NCBI GenBank assembly: GCA_041739225.1
Contig: JBGSOG010000046.1
Span: forward strand, 100,108 to 164,107
Direction of reading: 5' to 3'
DNA from: BOKV01 sp041739225
GTDB taxonomy: Bacteria; Pseudomonadota; Alphaproteobacteria; Rhizobiales; Rhizobiaceae
DNA: 64,000 nucleotides
Of the stretch, positions 9,414 to 18,206 are shown piece by piece. Position 1 is the first letter of the stretch, and each line of letters opens with the position of its first letter. The position numbers were made by a program, and so were the translations under genes. The notes below the pieces were generated by a model. The model had not been told where the DNA came from. It made no database searches and saw nothing but the letters and a program-made list of their open reading frames with translations.

Positions 9414-9531
9414 GCGTATTTCAGGATTTTCGCGTTAACCGGGCCGTTTCGTCTTGCAGATCGGCGTTTTGAGGCCTACCGGGCAATTCAAAATCCGTGT
9501 TGCATGATTTCTTTGCGAAACCGGCGCTGTC

Positions 9532-10731
9532 TTGACCTCCTTTGCCCGATCCCCGTTTGTGTTGTCTGTTGCGCCCGGCCACGCGCCCTGGGCGTTCGCA
9601 ACGCTTTTTTTCCTTGAATCGGTGGCGCGAGGATCGCTGGCAACTGTCATTCCGCTGCACGCCTATGCGGTGTTTGGCGACAAGGGCACGGTCAGCCTCG
9701 CCTACACGCTGGTCGCCGGTTTTGCTTTCGTGGTGTCGTTCACCATACCATTGATCATTCGCCGGTTTTCGCGCCGTTGGAGCTACACCGGCGGCGCATT
9801 GTCATTGATGGCGGCGGGTTTGCTGCTGTCTGCCGACAGTGTGCCCAGCCAGCTTGGAGCGATGTTCCTGCGCACTTTCGGTGCGGCGATGCTCAACATC
9901 ACGCTCAGCCTGTATATCATGGATCACATCAGCAAATCGCAACTGGTTCACTCCGAGCCTTTGCGATTTGCGGTCTCAACCTTTGCCTGGATCCTAGCGC
10001 CGCTTTCGGGGGTGTTCTTCTACGAGCGCTTTGGTGTTGGCGCTGCCAGCATTGTCCCTGCAATTGGCGCCATCGCACTGATTGCAGTGTTCTGGTATTT
10101 GCGCATGGGCGAGAAGGCGCCGCTGTTGCCTGCCATATCGCAGGCACACAATCCCCTGGTGTCAATCCGGCGGTTTGTGATGCAGCCACGTCTGCAACTG
10201 GCCTGGATGATCGCATTCGCCCGATCCGCATTCTGGGTGACCTTCTTTGTCTATGTGCCGATCCTGATGATTGAGGGCGGCCTTGGCCCATATGCTGGCG
10301 GCATTGCGGTTGCAGCAGGCAATGCGATGCTGCTCAACAACCTTTTGGCAACACGGTGGGCCAAGCGCCATTCGGTGCGCGCAATGATCACGCTGGCGTT
10401 GTTGGGGGGCGGCGTCCTCGTGTTTTTTTGCGGACTGGCGGGAGCGTCACAGGCGTTCATTGCCGGCTTGCTGATGACCAGCGCGGCGTTTTTCATCGCC
10501 ATGCTTGACGGGCTGGGGCCCATCCCGTTCCTGCGGGCAGTACGCGCGCGCGAACGGGCGCAAATGACAACTGTTTACCGCACGTATCTTGACGCATCCG
10601 AACTCCTGCCGCCATTTGCCTACTACTTTGCCTTTATGCTGTTCGGTATCTCCGGTGCATTTTACGTACTTGCGCTGCTGCTGTTCGCGACAGCCTGGCT
10701 TTCCTGGACCTATTTGCCGAAGGGCATGTGA
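9532..10731 (+). CDS. MFS transporter
   Basis: A 399-residue major facilitator with about twelve hydrophobic spans, for example AYTLVAGFAFVVSFTIPLII and ALSLMAAGLLLSA, with the basic cytoplasmic loop RRFSRRW after helix 2. It should be an inner-membrane secondary transporter or drug-efflux protein; no substrate signature is visible. Translation probably begins at the TTG at 9532, because no ATG precedes the first helix. The EamA gene follows four bases after the stop, so the two are probably co-transcribed. Confidence 0.82.
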   Translation: MTSFARSPFVLSVAPGHAPWAFATLFFLESVARGSLATVIPLHAYAVFGDKGTVSLAYTLVAGFAFVVSFTIPLIIRRFSRRWSYTGGALSLMAAGLLLSADSVPSQLGAMFLRTFGAAMLNITLSLYIMDHISKSQLVHSEPLRFAVSTFAWILAPLSGVFFYERFGVGAASIVPAIGAIALIAVFWYLRMGEKAPLLPAISQAHNPLVSIRRFVMQPRLQLAWMIAFARSAFWVTFFVYVPILMIEGGLGPYAGGIAVAAGNAMLLNNLLATRWAKRHSVRAMITLALLGGGVLVFFCGLAGASQAFIAGLLMTSAAFFIAMLDGLGPIPFLRAVRARERAQMTTVYRTYLDASELLPPFAYYFAFMLFGISGAFYVLALLLFATAWLSWTYLPKGM

Positions 10732-10735
10732 AGAC

Positions 10736-11629
10736 ATGGACATCTATGAAATAGCGGCACTTGGCGCAGCGCTTTGCTGGGCGGTAACCGGCGTCATCAC
10801 GGCGGGTCCTGCACAGCATCTGGGCGCCTTGGCCTTTACCCGCATTCGCATGAGCATGGTGTTTGTCATGCTGCTGCTGTTTGTCGGGATCAGCGGCGGA
10901 TGGCGCAGCATTGGCGCAGGGTCCATCGGGCCACTGGTTGCTTCCGGCATCATCGGCATCTTCATCGGGGATTCGCTGCTGTTTGCCTCCATGAACCGAT
11001 TGGGGCCGCGCCGCACTTCCATCCTGTTTTCAATGAATGCGCCGCTGGCGGTTATCCTTGGCTGGCTGGTGCTGGGTGAAAAACTGGATGCGCTGGAGTT
11101 GGTGGGCATTGCACTGGCATTTGCCGGAGTGACGCTGGCCATTGTGTTCGGCAAGCGCAAATCACAACTTCACCAGTGGGAAAGCGTCAAGGGACCGCTG
11201 TTGGTAGGGGTGGCTTTGGGGCTGGGGGCTGCGGTGGCGCAAGCGGTAGGATCGCTGATTGTGCGGCCAGTCATGGAATCGGGCATCGACCCGGCTGCTG
11301 GATCGCTGGTTCGCGTTGGCACGTCGGTGGGGTGCTTCTATGCCGCGATGATGTTGCCGGGCGGATATCTCAAGGTGCAAAAACCGATAACGCTTCAAAT
11401 TGCGGGCGTCACGGCGTTCTCTGGATTCCTTGCCATGGGTGTCGGGATGACGCTGGTGTTGTTTGGGCTGCGCGGCGGAGAAGTCGGAATTGTCTCGACC
11501 CTCTCGGCCACTACGCCCGCGTTGATTTTGCCACTGTTGTGGCTTAAGACCGGTGAAGCTCCGGCAACCTTTGCATGGGTTGGAGCAGCACTGGTTGTGG
11601 TTGGAAGCGCGTTGATTTTCGCGGGTTGA
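10736..11629 (+). CDS. EamA-family (DMT) transporter
   Basis: A 297-residue drug/metabolite transporter with ten predicted membrane helices arranged as two EamA repeats (about 3-140 and 150-295). The typical first helix is IAALGAALCWAVTGVI and the typical repeat end is LELVGIALAFAGVTLAIVFG. Members export metabolites or amino acids across the inner membrane. I start at MDIYEIAALG (10736), four bases after the MFS stop; a longer frame would overlap that gene by 140 bases. It converges on the ABC-F gene eight bases away. Confidence 0.85.
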   Translation: MDIYEIAALGAALCWAVTGVITAGPAQHLGALAFTRIRMSMVFVMLLLFVGISGGWRSIGAGSIGPLVASGIIGIFIGDSLLFASMNRLGPRRTSILFSMNAPLAVILGWLVLGEKLDALELVGIALAFAGVTLAIVFGKRKSQLHQWESVKGPLLVGVALGLGAAVAQAVGSLIVRPVMESGIDPAAGSLVRVGTSVGCFYAAMMLPGGYLKVQKPITLQIAGVTAFSGFLAMGVGMTLVLFGLRGGEVGIVSTLSATTPALILPLLWLKTGEAPATFAWVGAALVVVGSALIFAG

Positions 11630-11637
11630 ACTGGCAG

Positions 11638-13455
11638 CTATCCGCTGACCGCTTCGCGCAGCATTTCCAGTTCGAGCCACGCCTCTTCTTTCTGCGCGAG
11701 TTCTTTTTCGCGAAGGGACAGCGCCGTGGTGGTGGCGTCAAACTTCTTGCGGTCTTTTGCGTAGAGTTTCGGGTCTTCAAGGATGCGCTTCAGTTTGGCG
11801 ATTTCGCGCTCCAGCGCCGAAATTTCACCGGGCAGGTTTTCCAGCGCGAATTTCTGTTTGAAGGACAGTTTCCCAGGTTTTGAGGGGTTTTGGCGGGACC
11901 CTGATCCTGACGCTTCGCCCTTGTCTTTTTGGGAGGAACCGTTTGCCGATTTGCGTGCGCCTACGCCGGAGCCTTTTTGGGTGACCATGTCACTGTAGCC
12001 GCCGGCATAGGTTTTCCAAATACCATCGCCATCCGAGGCAATGACAGAGGTGCAGGTACGATCAATGAAGTCGCGGTCATGGCTGACCAAAAGCACGGTG
12101 CCGGAATAGTCGGCAATGAACTCCTGCAACAGATCCAGCGTTTCAAGGTCGAGATCGTTGGTTGGCTCGTCCAGCACCAGCAAGTTGGACGGTTTGGCAA
12201 GACCGCGGGCCAGCAGCAGCCTGCCGCGTTCGCCGCCTGAAAGCACATGCACCGGCGTGCCGGCCTGTTCGGGCGAGAACAGGAAATCCTTCATGTAGCT
12301 CATCACATGCTTGGCTTCACCGCCAACATGGACGGTATCGCCACTGCCGCCGGTCAGCGCTTCACGCAGGGTCCATTCCGGTTTCAACGCTTCGCGCTTC
12401 TGGTCGATGACAAGGGTTTCCAGCCCGATTCCCAGGCGGACATCGCCGCTGTCCTGCCGGATCGTCCCGGTAATCAGCCCGATCAGCGTCGTTTTGCCAG
12501 CACCGTTGGGGCCAACAATGCCGACGCGGTCGCCTCGGTTGATCATAACCGACAGGTCGCCGACAATTTGCCGCTCACCAAAGGATTTTGTCACCCTGTC
12601 CAGCTTGGCGACGAGCTTGCCGGAAGCGTCGCTGTCGCTGGCCGTGATCTTCACATTGCCTTCGACGTTTCTGGCGTTGGAAACTTTTCGCCGCAAATCC
12701 GACAATTCGTGCACACGCCGCATGTTGCGCTTGCGCCTGCCGGAAACCCCGTGAACAATCCAGTGCTGTTCGCGCTCGATCTTGCGGCCAAGTTTGTGAC
12801 GTTCGGCTTCTTCTTCTTCAAGAAACTTGTCGCGCCAGTCTTCAAACTCGCCAAAGCCAAAATCGAGACTGCGTGACATGCCGCGATCCATCCAGACCGT
12901 GCGGCGGGTAAGCCGATCAAGAAACCGGCGATCATGGCTGATCAGCAGCAGGGCAGAGCGAGAGCGCGCCAGCTCGTTTTCCAACCATTCGATGGCGGGA
13001 AGATCAAGGTGGTTGGTCGGTTCATCCAGCAACAGGATATCGGGCTCGGGGGCAAGCGTTCGCGCCAGTGCGGCGCGTCGCGATTCCCCGCCGGACAGCT
13101 TTGCCGGGTCTTCCTCGCCAGTCATGCCAAGCGATTCCAGCAATATTCTGGCCCGGTGCGGATCATCCCCCGGAGCAAGTCCGGCTTCGACATAAGCCAT
13201 GACATCGCGGTGTCCGGACAGGTCTGGCTCCTGCGGCAGATAGCGGGTGGTAACGCCCGGCTGCAGGAATCGGGTGCCCGAATCAGCTTCAATCATGCCG
13301 GCAGCAATTTTCATGAGTGTGGATTTGCCTGAGCCATTGCGCCCGACCAATGAAATGCGGTCGCGCGCTTCGATTGAAAAGCCAGCGCCCTCAAGCAACG
13401 GTGTGCCGCCAAAGGTCAGGCGAATGTCTTCCAGATACAGAATCGGGGGGGCCAT
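11638..13455 (-). CDS. uup: ABC-F family ATPase, Uup-like
   Basis: A 605-residue cytoplasmic protein with two ABC domains and no membrane segment. Domain 1 has GRNGSGKST (about 38), LSGGESRR and LLLDEPTNHLD. Domain 2 has GPNGAGKTT (about 314), LSGGERGR and LVLDEPTNDLD. A charged linker EEEEAERHKLGRKIEREQ lies between them. A C-terminal coiled coil (about 535-600, EISALEREIAKLKRIL) is the Uup mark. ABC-F proteins act on ribosomes, and Uup is also linked to branched DNA. Preceding spacer to petA is 267 bases. Confidence 0.88.
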   Translation of the reverse strand: MAPPILYLEDIRLTFGGTPLLEGAGFSIEARDRISLVGRNGSGKSTLMKIAAGMIEADSGTRFLQPGVTTRYLPQEPDLSGHRDVMAYVEAGLAPGDDPHRARILLESLGMTGEEDPAKLSGGESRRAALARTLAPEPDILLLDEPTNHLDLPAIEWLENELARSRSALLLISHDRRFLDRLTRRTVWMDRGMSRSLDFGFGEFEDWRDKFLEEEEAERHKLGRKIEREQHWIVHGVSGRRKRNMRRVHELSDLRRKVSNARNVEGNVKITASDSDASGKLVAKLDRVTKSFGERQIVGDLSVMINRGDRVGIVGPNGAGKTTLIGLITGTIRQDSGDVRLGIGLETLVIDQKREALKPEWTLREALTGGSGDTVHVGGEAKHVMSYMKDFLFSPEQAGTPVHVLSGGERGRLLLARGLAKPSNLLVLDEPTNDLDLETLDLLQEFIADYSGTVLLVSHDRDFIDRTCTSVIASDGDGIWKTYAGGYSDMVTQKGSGVGARKSANGSSQKDKGEASGSGSRQNPSKPGKLSFKQKFALENLPGEISALEREIAKLKRILEDPKLYAKDRKKFDATTTALSLREKELAQKEEAWLELEMLREAVSG

Positions 13456-13722
13456 GGTACGCCGGGTCCAAATTTTCAGGATTGTTACGTTGCTCTTTGC
13501 CCGACCGTGCGCATGAATTCAATTGCCGATCTGCCAGCAGCAGGCCGGTTGGCATACAAACTGCCAAAATCTCCGCGACATTGTGCGCAAATTGCCCTGA
13601 AACCCTTGAAATGGCACAGGGCGGGGAATATGACACCGGATAGTCGGTCAACATGTGATCGAAAAAAGTGCTTCCGCTTCCTCCCGCGTGGCGAGCACAC
13701 CTAACGAACAAGGAAGATTCCC

Positions 13723-14295
13723 GTGAGCGCTGAAAATACGGCCAGCTTGAGCGAACCCACAAGACGCGACTTTTTGTACATTGCGACCGGTGCCATGGGC
13801 GCAGTGGGCGCTGCGGCAACGGTTTGGCCATTCATTGACCAAATGAATCCGGATGCTTCGACACGAGCGCTGGCCTCAATCGAAGTGGATGTTTCGTCCA
13901 TTGCGGAAGGGCAGGCGATTACCGTCAAATGGCGCGGAAAACCGGTTTTCATTCGCAACCGGACGGCTGCCGAGATTGAAGAAGCCAAGGCGACTGCGCT
14001 TGCCGATCTCAAGGATCCGCTGGCGGAGAACGCCAATCTGGACCCGACAGCGCAAGCTACTGTTGAAAATCGCTCGGGTGGAGAAGGCAAGGAAAACTGG
14101 GTGGTCATGATCGGTTCCTGCACCCATCTGGGCTGTGTTCCGGTCGGTACAGCCGGTGATTTCGGCGGCTGGTTCTGCCCGTGCCATGGCTCGCACTACG
14201 ACACCGCCGGCCGCATCCGCAAAGGACCTGCGCCACGCAATCTGGACATTCCGGTGTTCGCGTTCACATCCGACACCACCTTGAAAATTGGCTAA
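13723..14295 (+). CDS. petA: Ubiquinol-cytochrome c reductase Rieske iron-sulfur subunit
   Basis: A 190-residue Rieske protein of complex III. The [2Fe-2S] ligands are in CTHLGC (Cys133, His135) and CPCHGSH (Cys152, His155), with Cys138 and Cys154 forming the stabilising disulfide. The N-terminus has a twin-arginine motif RRDFLY (14-15) before the membrane anchor, consistent with Tat insertion of a folded cluster protein. It moves electrons from ubiquinol to cytochrome c1 on the periplasmic side. It starts with GTG at 13723 after AAGGAAG and is first in petABC. Confidence 0.96.
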   Translation: MSAENTASLSEPTRRDFLYIATGAMGAVGAAATVWPFIDQMNPDASTRALASIEVDVSSIAEGQAITVKWRGKPVFIRNRTAAEIEEAKATALADLKDPLAENANLDPTAQATVENRSGGEGKENWVVMIGSCTHLGCVPVGTAGDFGGWFCPCHGSHYDTAGRIRKGPAPRNLDIPVFAFTSDTTLKIG

Positions 14296-14316
14296 GGGCT
14301 TAAAGGAAATCTGACG

Positions 14317-15630
14317 ATGAGTGCTGGTCATTCGAGCTACAATCCAAAGTCGGGCGTGATGAAGTGGCTGGACGAGCGGCTTCCGCTGCCACGCCTTGTC
14401 TATGACAGCTTTGTTTCATATCCGGTGCCTAAGAACCTCAACAGCTGGTACACTTTTGGTGGCATCCTTTCGATCATGCTGGTGGTTCAGATACTCACCG
14501 GCGTGGTTTTGGCCATGCACTATGTTGCAAATGCCGGCATGGCATTCGAAAGCGTAGAGCACATCATGCGCGACGTGAATTATGGCTGGCTGATGCGCCG
14601 GCTTCACGCCAACGGTGCCTCGATGTTCTTCATTGCCGTCTACATCCACATTTTCCGTGGCATGTATTACGGCTCGTACAAGAACCCTCGCGAAGTGCTT
14701 TGGATTCTCGGCGTATTGATCTTCTTCCTGATGATGGCGACCGCCTTCATGGGATACGTGCTGCCATGGGGCCAGATGAGCTTCTGGGGCGCGACCGTCA
14801 TCACCGGCTTCTTTTCGGCCATTCCGTGGATCGGGACCACCATCCAGGAATTCCTTCTGGGTGGTTATGCGGTCGACAACGCAACACTCAACCGGTTCTT
14901 CTCGCTGCATTACCTGCTGCCGTTCATGATTGCCGGTGTTGTCATTCTGCACGTCTGGGCGCTGCATGTAACCGGCCAGACCAATCCGACCGGTGTTGAA
15001 GTCAAGGACATCAAGAAGGAAACCGTTCCGTTCACGCCATATGCGACCATCAAGGACGCCTTGGCACTGGTCCTGTTCTTCATGGTTTTCGCGTGGTTCG
15101 TGTTCTATCTACCCGACTACATGGGACATCCGGACAATTATGTTCCGGCAAACCCGCTGAAGACTCCGGCCCACATTGTGCCAGAATGGTATTTCCTGCC
15201 GTTCTACGCAATTCTGCGCGCCATCACGTTCAACATCTCCATCCCGTTCACCGACATTGTGTTGATCGATTCCAAGCTCGGCGGCGTCATCGCGATGTTT
15301 GCCTCGATTGCCGTGCTGTTCGTGTTGCCGTGGCTAGATACTTCGAAAGTACGCTCGGCTGATTACCGCCCGATATTCCGCCAGTTTTTCTGGATATTCG
15401 CCATCGTGTGCGTGATCCTTGGCTGGCTCGGGTCGCGTCCGGCAGAGGGCATCTATCCAAAGCTGTCGCTGATCTTCACAATCTACTACTTCGCGCATTT
15501 CTTCGTCATTCTGCCGCTGGTGGGGTGGTTTGAAACGCCGAAGGCACGCCCGGCAAGCATTGCCGATGCGATTCTTGAACAGAAGAAAAAGAAGTACGGC
15601 AAAACGGTTTCGGCTCAGCCGGCGGAATGA
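14317..15630 (+). CDS. petB: Cytochrome b subunit of complex III
   Basis: A 437-residue eight-helix membrane protein holding the two b hemes and both quinone sites. Seen are VYIHIFRGMYYGS and LHVWALHVTGQTNPTG with heme-ligand histidines, and the Qo motif PEWYFLPFYAILRAI. The length matches bacterial PetB carrying both the cytochrome b6-like and subunit IV-like parts. It lies 21 bases after petA, and its stop TGA overlaps an ATG in the next frame (ATGA at 15627). Confidence 0.96.
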   Translation: MSAGHSSYNPKSGVMKWLDERLPLPRLVYDSFVSYPVPKNLNSWYTFGGILSIMLVVQILTGVVLAMHYVANAGMAFESVEHIMRDVNYGWLMRRLHANGASMFFIAVYIHIFRGMYYGSYKNPREVLWILGVLIFFLMMATAFMGYVLPWGQMSFWGATVITGFFSAIPWIGTTIQEFLLGGYAVDNATLNRFFSLHYLLPFMIAGVVILHVWALHVTGQTNPTGVEVKDIKKETVPFTPYATIKDALALVLFFMVFAWFVFYLPDYMGHPDNYVPANPLKTPAHIVPEWYFLPFYAILRAITFNISIPFTDIVLIDSKLGGVIAMFASIAVLFVLPWLDTSKVRSADYRPIFRQFFWIFAIVCVILGWLGSRPAEGIYPKLSLIFTIYYFAHFFVILPLVGWFETPKARPASIADAILEQKKKKYGKTVSAQPAE

Positions 15631-15656
15631 AAAACCAACATCCGGGAAAAAAGAAC

Positions 15657-16529
15657 ATGAAACTCATCAAGATCATTTCCGGTGTTGGGCTTGCGGCAAT
15701 CGTCGCTTTTTCCAGCGGAGTGTCTCTCGCGGCAGAAGAGGGCGGGGCTGGCCATGCACCGACCCATTTTCCGATGAAGCCGGTCAAGCAGGTAGAATGG
15801 AGCTTTGCCGGCCCTTTCGGTCACTGGGACATTGGCCAGCTGCAGCGCGGCCTGAAAGTCTACAAGGAAGTCTGCTCGGCCTGCCATTCATTGAAGTATG
15901 TGGCGTTCCGCAATCTGGCCGATCTTGGTTACGACGAAGGGCAGATCAAGGCATTTGCTGCGGAGTACACGGTGACCGACGGTCCGAACGCCGACGGTGA
16001 AATGTTTGAACGCCCGGCAGTGCCGAGCGACCGCTTCCCTTCGCCTTTCGCCAATGATGAAGCGGCGGCGGCGGCAAACAACGGTGCGGCTCCGCCGGAT
16101 ATGTCGTTGCTTGCCAAGGCACGCGCAGTTGAACGAGGCTTTCCATGGTTCATATTCGACGTTTTCACGCTCTATGCAGAAAACGGACCGGACTACATCT
16201 ACTCATTGCTGACCGGATATGAAGAAGCTCCGGCGGGAATGGAAATGCCGGAAGGCGGCAATTACAATCCGCACTTCATCAGCGGGATGTCGATTGCGAT
16301 GTCCAACCCGCTGTCGGACGGTGTTGTGGAATATGATGACGGTTCGCCAGCAACCGTTGATCAGTATTCGAGAGATGTCTCGGCTTTCCTGATGTGGGCG
16401 GCAGAACCGAACCTTGTCGAGCGCAAGGCGCTTGGTTTCCGGGTTTTCGTGTTTCTGTCGATCTTTGCCGCGCTGCTGTATTTTGCCCGCCAGGCGGTCT
16501 GGTCAGACGTCAAAGGCAAGACGGCCTGA
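15657..16529 (+). CDS. petC: Cytochrome c1 of complex III
   Basis: A roughly 290-residue periplasmic heme protein anchored at its C-terminus. It shows a signal peptide (MKLIKIISGVGLAAIVAFS), the heme c motif CSACH, a downstream methionine-rich region FISGMSIAMSNPLSDG for the axial ligand, and the anchor VFVFLSIFAALLYFARQAV. I prefer the ATG at 15657, with GGGA nine bases ahead and a clean signal peptide. The ATG at 15627, overlapping the petB stop, would add ten residues and remains possible. A strong terminator follows. Confidence 0.93.
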   Translation: MKLIKIISGVGLAAIVAFSSGVSLAAEEGGAGHAPTHFPMKPVKQVEWSFAGPFGHWDIGQLQRGLKVYKEVCSACHSLKYVAFRNLADLGYDEGQIKAFAAEYTVTDGPNADGEMFERPAVPSDRFPSPFANDEAAAAANNGAAPPDMSLLAKARAVERGFPWFIFDVFTLYAENGPDYIYSLLTGYEEAPAGMEMPEGGNYNPHFISGMSIAMSNPLSDGVVEYDDGSPATVDQYSRDVSAFLMWAAEPNLVERKALGFRVFVFLSIFAALLYFARQAVWSDVKGKTA

Positions 16530-16554
16530 TCTGACTATCCATTGACGAAACGAC

Positions 16555-16585
16555 AAAAAAGGCCTTGCTGTGCGAGGCCTTTTTT
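16555..16585 (+). terminator. Rho-independent terminator after petABC
   Basis: An 11-bp stem pairs 16555-16565 (AAAAAAGGCCT) with 16575-16585 (AGGCCTTTTTT) around a nine-base loop. The run of T on the right arm makes it a strong terminator for the pet operon, and the A run on the left would allow some function on the other strand. It separates pet from apt. Confidence 0.9.
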
Positions 16586-16632
16586 ATTTCTTTGTATCCG
16601 AACTTAAAGTGGCCCAAGGGGATTGTAGCATC

Positions 16633-17178
16633 GTGGACAAATCGGTTGATCAAACATTGCGCGATTCAATCCGCACCATCGCCGACTACCCCAAGCCCGG
16701 GATCATGTTCCGCGACATCACGACGTTGTTGAACCAGCCAAGGGCGTTTCGACGGGCAGTGGACGAATTGGTCCATCCCTATTCCGGCACCGGGATTGAG
16801 CAGGTTGCCGGCATAGAGGCACGCGGGTTCATTCTTGGTGGCGCTATCGCCCACCAGCTTTCAGCCGGGTTCGTGCCGATCCGCAAGAAGGGAAAGCTTC
16901 CGCACGAGACAGTGCGCATTGCCTACAGCCTCGAATATGGCGTTGACGAAATGGAAATGCACCGCGATGCTATCCGGCCTGGCGAAAAAGTGCTGCTGGT
17001 TGACGATCTGATTGCCACCGGCGGAACTGCGCAAGGCGCAGTGAAGCTGCTGCAGCAGATGGGTGCCAATGTGGTTGCGGCCTGTTTCGTGATCGACTTG
17101 CCGGAACTGGGTGGCAGGGCAAAGATCGAGGCACTGGGTGTTCCGGTTCGCACGCTGATAGCGTTTGACGGGCATTGA
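16633..17178 (+). CDS. apt: Adenine phosphoribosyltransferase
   Basis: A 181-residue purine-salvage enzyme making AMP from adenine and PRPP in the cytoplasm. It shows the N-terminal IRTIADYPKPGIMFRDITTLL typical of Apt, the hood segment ARGFILGGAIA, the flexible loop RKKGKLPHETV and the PRPP motif VLLVDDLIATGGTA. I choose the GTG at 16633 (VDKSVDQTLRDSI). The frame can be extended to 16570, but that start falls inside the petABC terminator. Confidence 0.93.
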   Translation: MDKSVDQTLRDSIRTIADYPKPGIMFRDITTLLNQPRAFRRAVDELVHPYSGTGIEQVAGIEARGFILGGAIAHQLSAGFVPIRKKGKLPHETVRIAYSLEYGVDEMEMHRDAIRPGEKVLLVDDLIATGGTAQGAVKLLQQMGANVVAACFVIDLPELGGRAKIEALGVPVRTLIAFDGH

Positions 17179-17196
17179 CCAAAGCCCCTGCGACAC

Positions 17197-17238
17197 TTGA
17201 CCTGTATCAAGTCGTCTTCTGGCAACCTATACTATATT
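17197..17238 (+). promoter_or_regulatory. FNR/FixK-type box with spaced -10 element
   Basis: Positions 17197-17210 read TTGACCTGTATCAA, a perfect TTGA-N6-TCAA dyad of the FNR/FixK/Anr type, extended by a flanking C/G pair. A -10-like TATATT lies at 17233-17238. If the box sits at -41.5 (class II activation), transcription would start near 17245, leaving a 27-base leader with GGAG before the DUF2892 gene. This predicts induction at low oxygen. The spacing is read directly; the regulator is inferred. Confidence 0.65.
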
Positions 17239-17253
17239 AGCGATACCTTAATT
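17234..17253. promoter_or_regulatory. Possible repressor operator overlapping the -10
   Basis: ATATTAG-CGATAC-CTTAATT forms an imperfect inverted repeat over the TATATT element and the predicted start. The same ATATTAGCGA core begins a better palindrome at 46258-46277 before another small membrane-protein gene. A shared repressor is possible, for example an ArsR-type protein of the BigR kind, whose operons often carry a DUF2892 protein. The regulator is a guess. Confidence 0.4.
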
Positions 17254-17271
17254 AATGATTGGAGAATTCCC

Positions 17272-17478
17272 ATGTTCAAGACCAATGAAGGCACCATCGA
17301 CCGCGCCCTTCGCATCATTGCAGGCGTTGTACTGCTTGCCCTGTTCTTCATCTATCCAAACGCCAGCTGGCGCTATTTCACGCTGATCGGCATCGTGCCG
17401 CTGGCGACCGGATTGCTGGGCAGCTGCCCTGTCTATTCACTGCTTGGCATGTCGACCTGCCCGATGAAAAAGGCCTGA
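17272..17478 (+). CDS. DUF2892 small inner-membrane protein
   Basis: A 68-residue protein with two membrane helices, IIAGVVLLALFFIYP and YFTLIGIVPLATGLLGSCPVY. The N-terminal motif TNEGTIDRALRIIAG and the C-terminal SCPVYSLLG are the DUF2892 signature, shared with the membrane part of YgaP and with small proteins in sulfur- or persulfide-linked operons. The ATG at 17272 follows GGAG by seven bases. Upstream lie an FNR/FixK-like box and a possible repressor site. Precise function unknown. Confidence 0.85.
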   Translation: MFKTNEGTIDRALRIIAGVVLLALFFIYPNASWRYFTLIGIVPLATGLLGSCPVYSLLGMSTCPMKKA

Positions 17479-17482
17479 ACCT

Positions 17483-17620
17483 TTAGTGGTTGATTGAGAA
17501 AATGAAAAATGCCGGTACCGCAAGGTAGAGCACCGAGGCAAAAGCCAATGCCAGGCGGAGCCACAAATTGCGGTATCGGCGAAACAAAACCACGACAAGC
17601 ATCAGTCCGATAGCCGCTTC
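17483..17620 (-). pseudogene. In-frame C-terminal codons left beyond a premature stop
   Basis: Directly after the TAA at 17621-17623, the same minus frame continues for 45 codons to a second TAA at 17483-17485. It begins EAAIGLMLVVVLFRRYRN and contains hydrophobic SVLYLAVPAFFIF, the kind of last membrane helix expected for the upstream protein. This suggests the longer gene ran to 17483 and was cut by a nonsense change. Confidence 0.6.
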
Positions 17621-18118
17621 TTAAAGTCCGAACCAGTTGCCAAAATGGTTGGGGTCCCAATAGGACACCGGCGAGCGAAACCGCCATTGTGTGAGCGGCC
17701 ACAAGTGCATGTGGGCGTCATTTCGGTGGCACAGAAAATCAATGACAGAGTGCAGCAGCGCGGACCCGGAAAACGCAAAAACCAGCGCTGCATCCGGGCG
17801 GACCGGGCGTTTGCCCGGAAAACTCGTTGGGTCATATGAACGAAACGGGTTGGCTGAAAGCATCAAACCGCTCACCACGGTCAAAACACCCCAAAGCAGG
17901 AAATTGTGGCCGATTGCATTGGCGACCTGCCACCAATGCTCCCAATAGAGCTTGCCGAAAATCTGCTCGAAATCGTAGCCAGCCATTCGCAATCCACCGA
18001 CAATGGCAAACATCGGCAAATCTGGCACAATGCCGCCCAAAGCCCCGGCGACTGCAAAACGGGGTAGGGGGCGGCCGAAAAGCGCTGCACCCATCAGCAT
18101 GTGCGTTTGTGTGTTCAT
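17621..18118 (-). CDS. Membrane protein resembling YdjM/DUF457 hydrolases, prematurely stopped
   Basis: A 165-residue product with several hydrophobic spans (AGALGGIVPDLPMFAIVGG, FLLWGVLTVVSGLML, AALVFAFSGSALLHSVIDFL) and histidines in SALLHSVIDF and AHMHLWP. This resembles the membrane-bound metal-dependent hydrolase family (YdjM/DUF457), often misnamed cobalamin protein CobQ in rhizobia. The natural end seems lost: an in-frame TAA follows WFGL, yet 45 more codons continue with a membrane helix. Whether the shortened protein works is unclear. It lies downstream of the permease on the same strand. Confidence 0.68.
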   Translation of the reverse strand: MNTQTHMLMGAALFGRPLPRFAVAGALGGIVPDLPMFAIVGGLRMAGYDFEQIFGKLYWEHWWQVANAIGHNFLLWGVLTVVSGLMLSANPFRSYDPTSFPGKRPVRPDAALVFAFSGSALLHSVIDFLCHRNDAHMHLWPLTQWRFRSPVSYWDPNHFGNWFGL

Positions 18119-18206
18119 GGCCTTGACGTTGCCTGGGGTTGAAAGGGCGAACTACCTCCACCTTGCGCAATTGCAGGCACAGCCACAACCGCTCGGCAGA
18201 TGAAAT

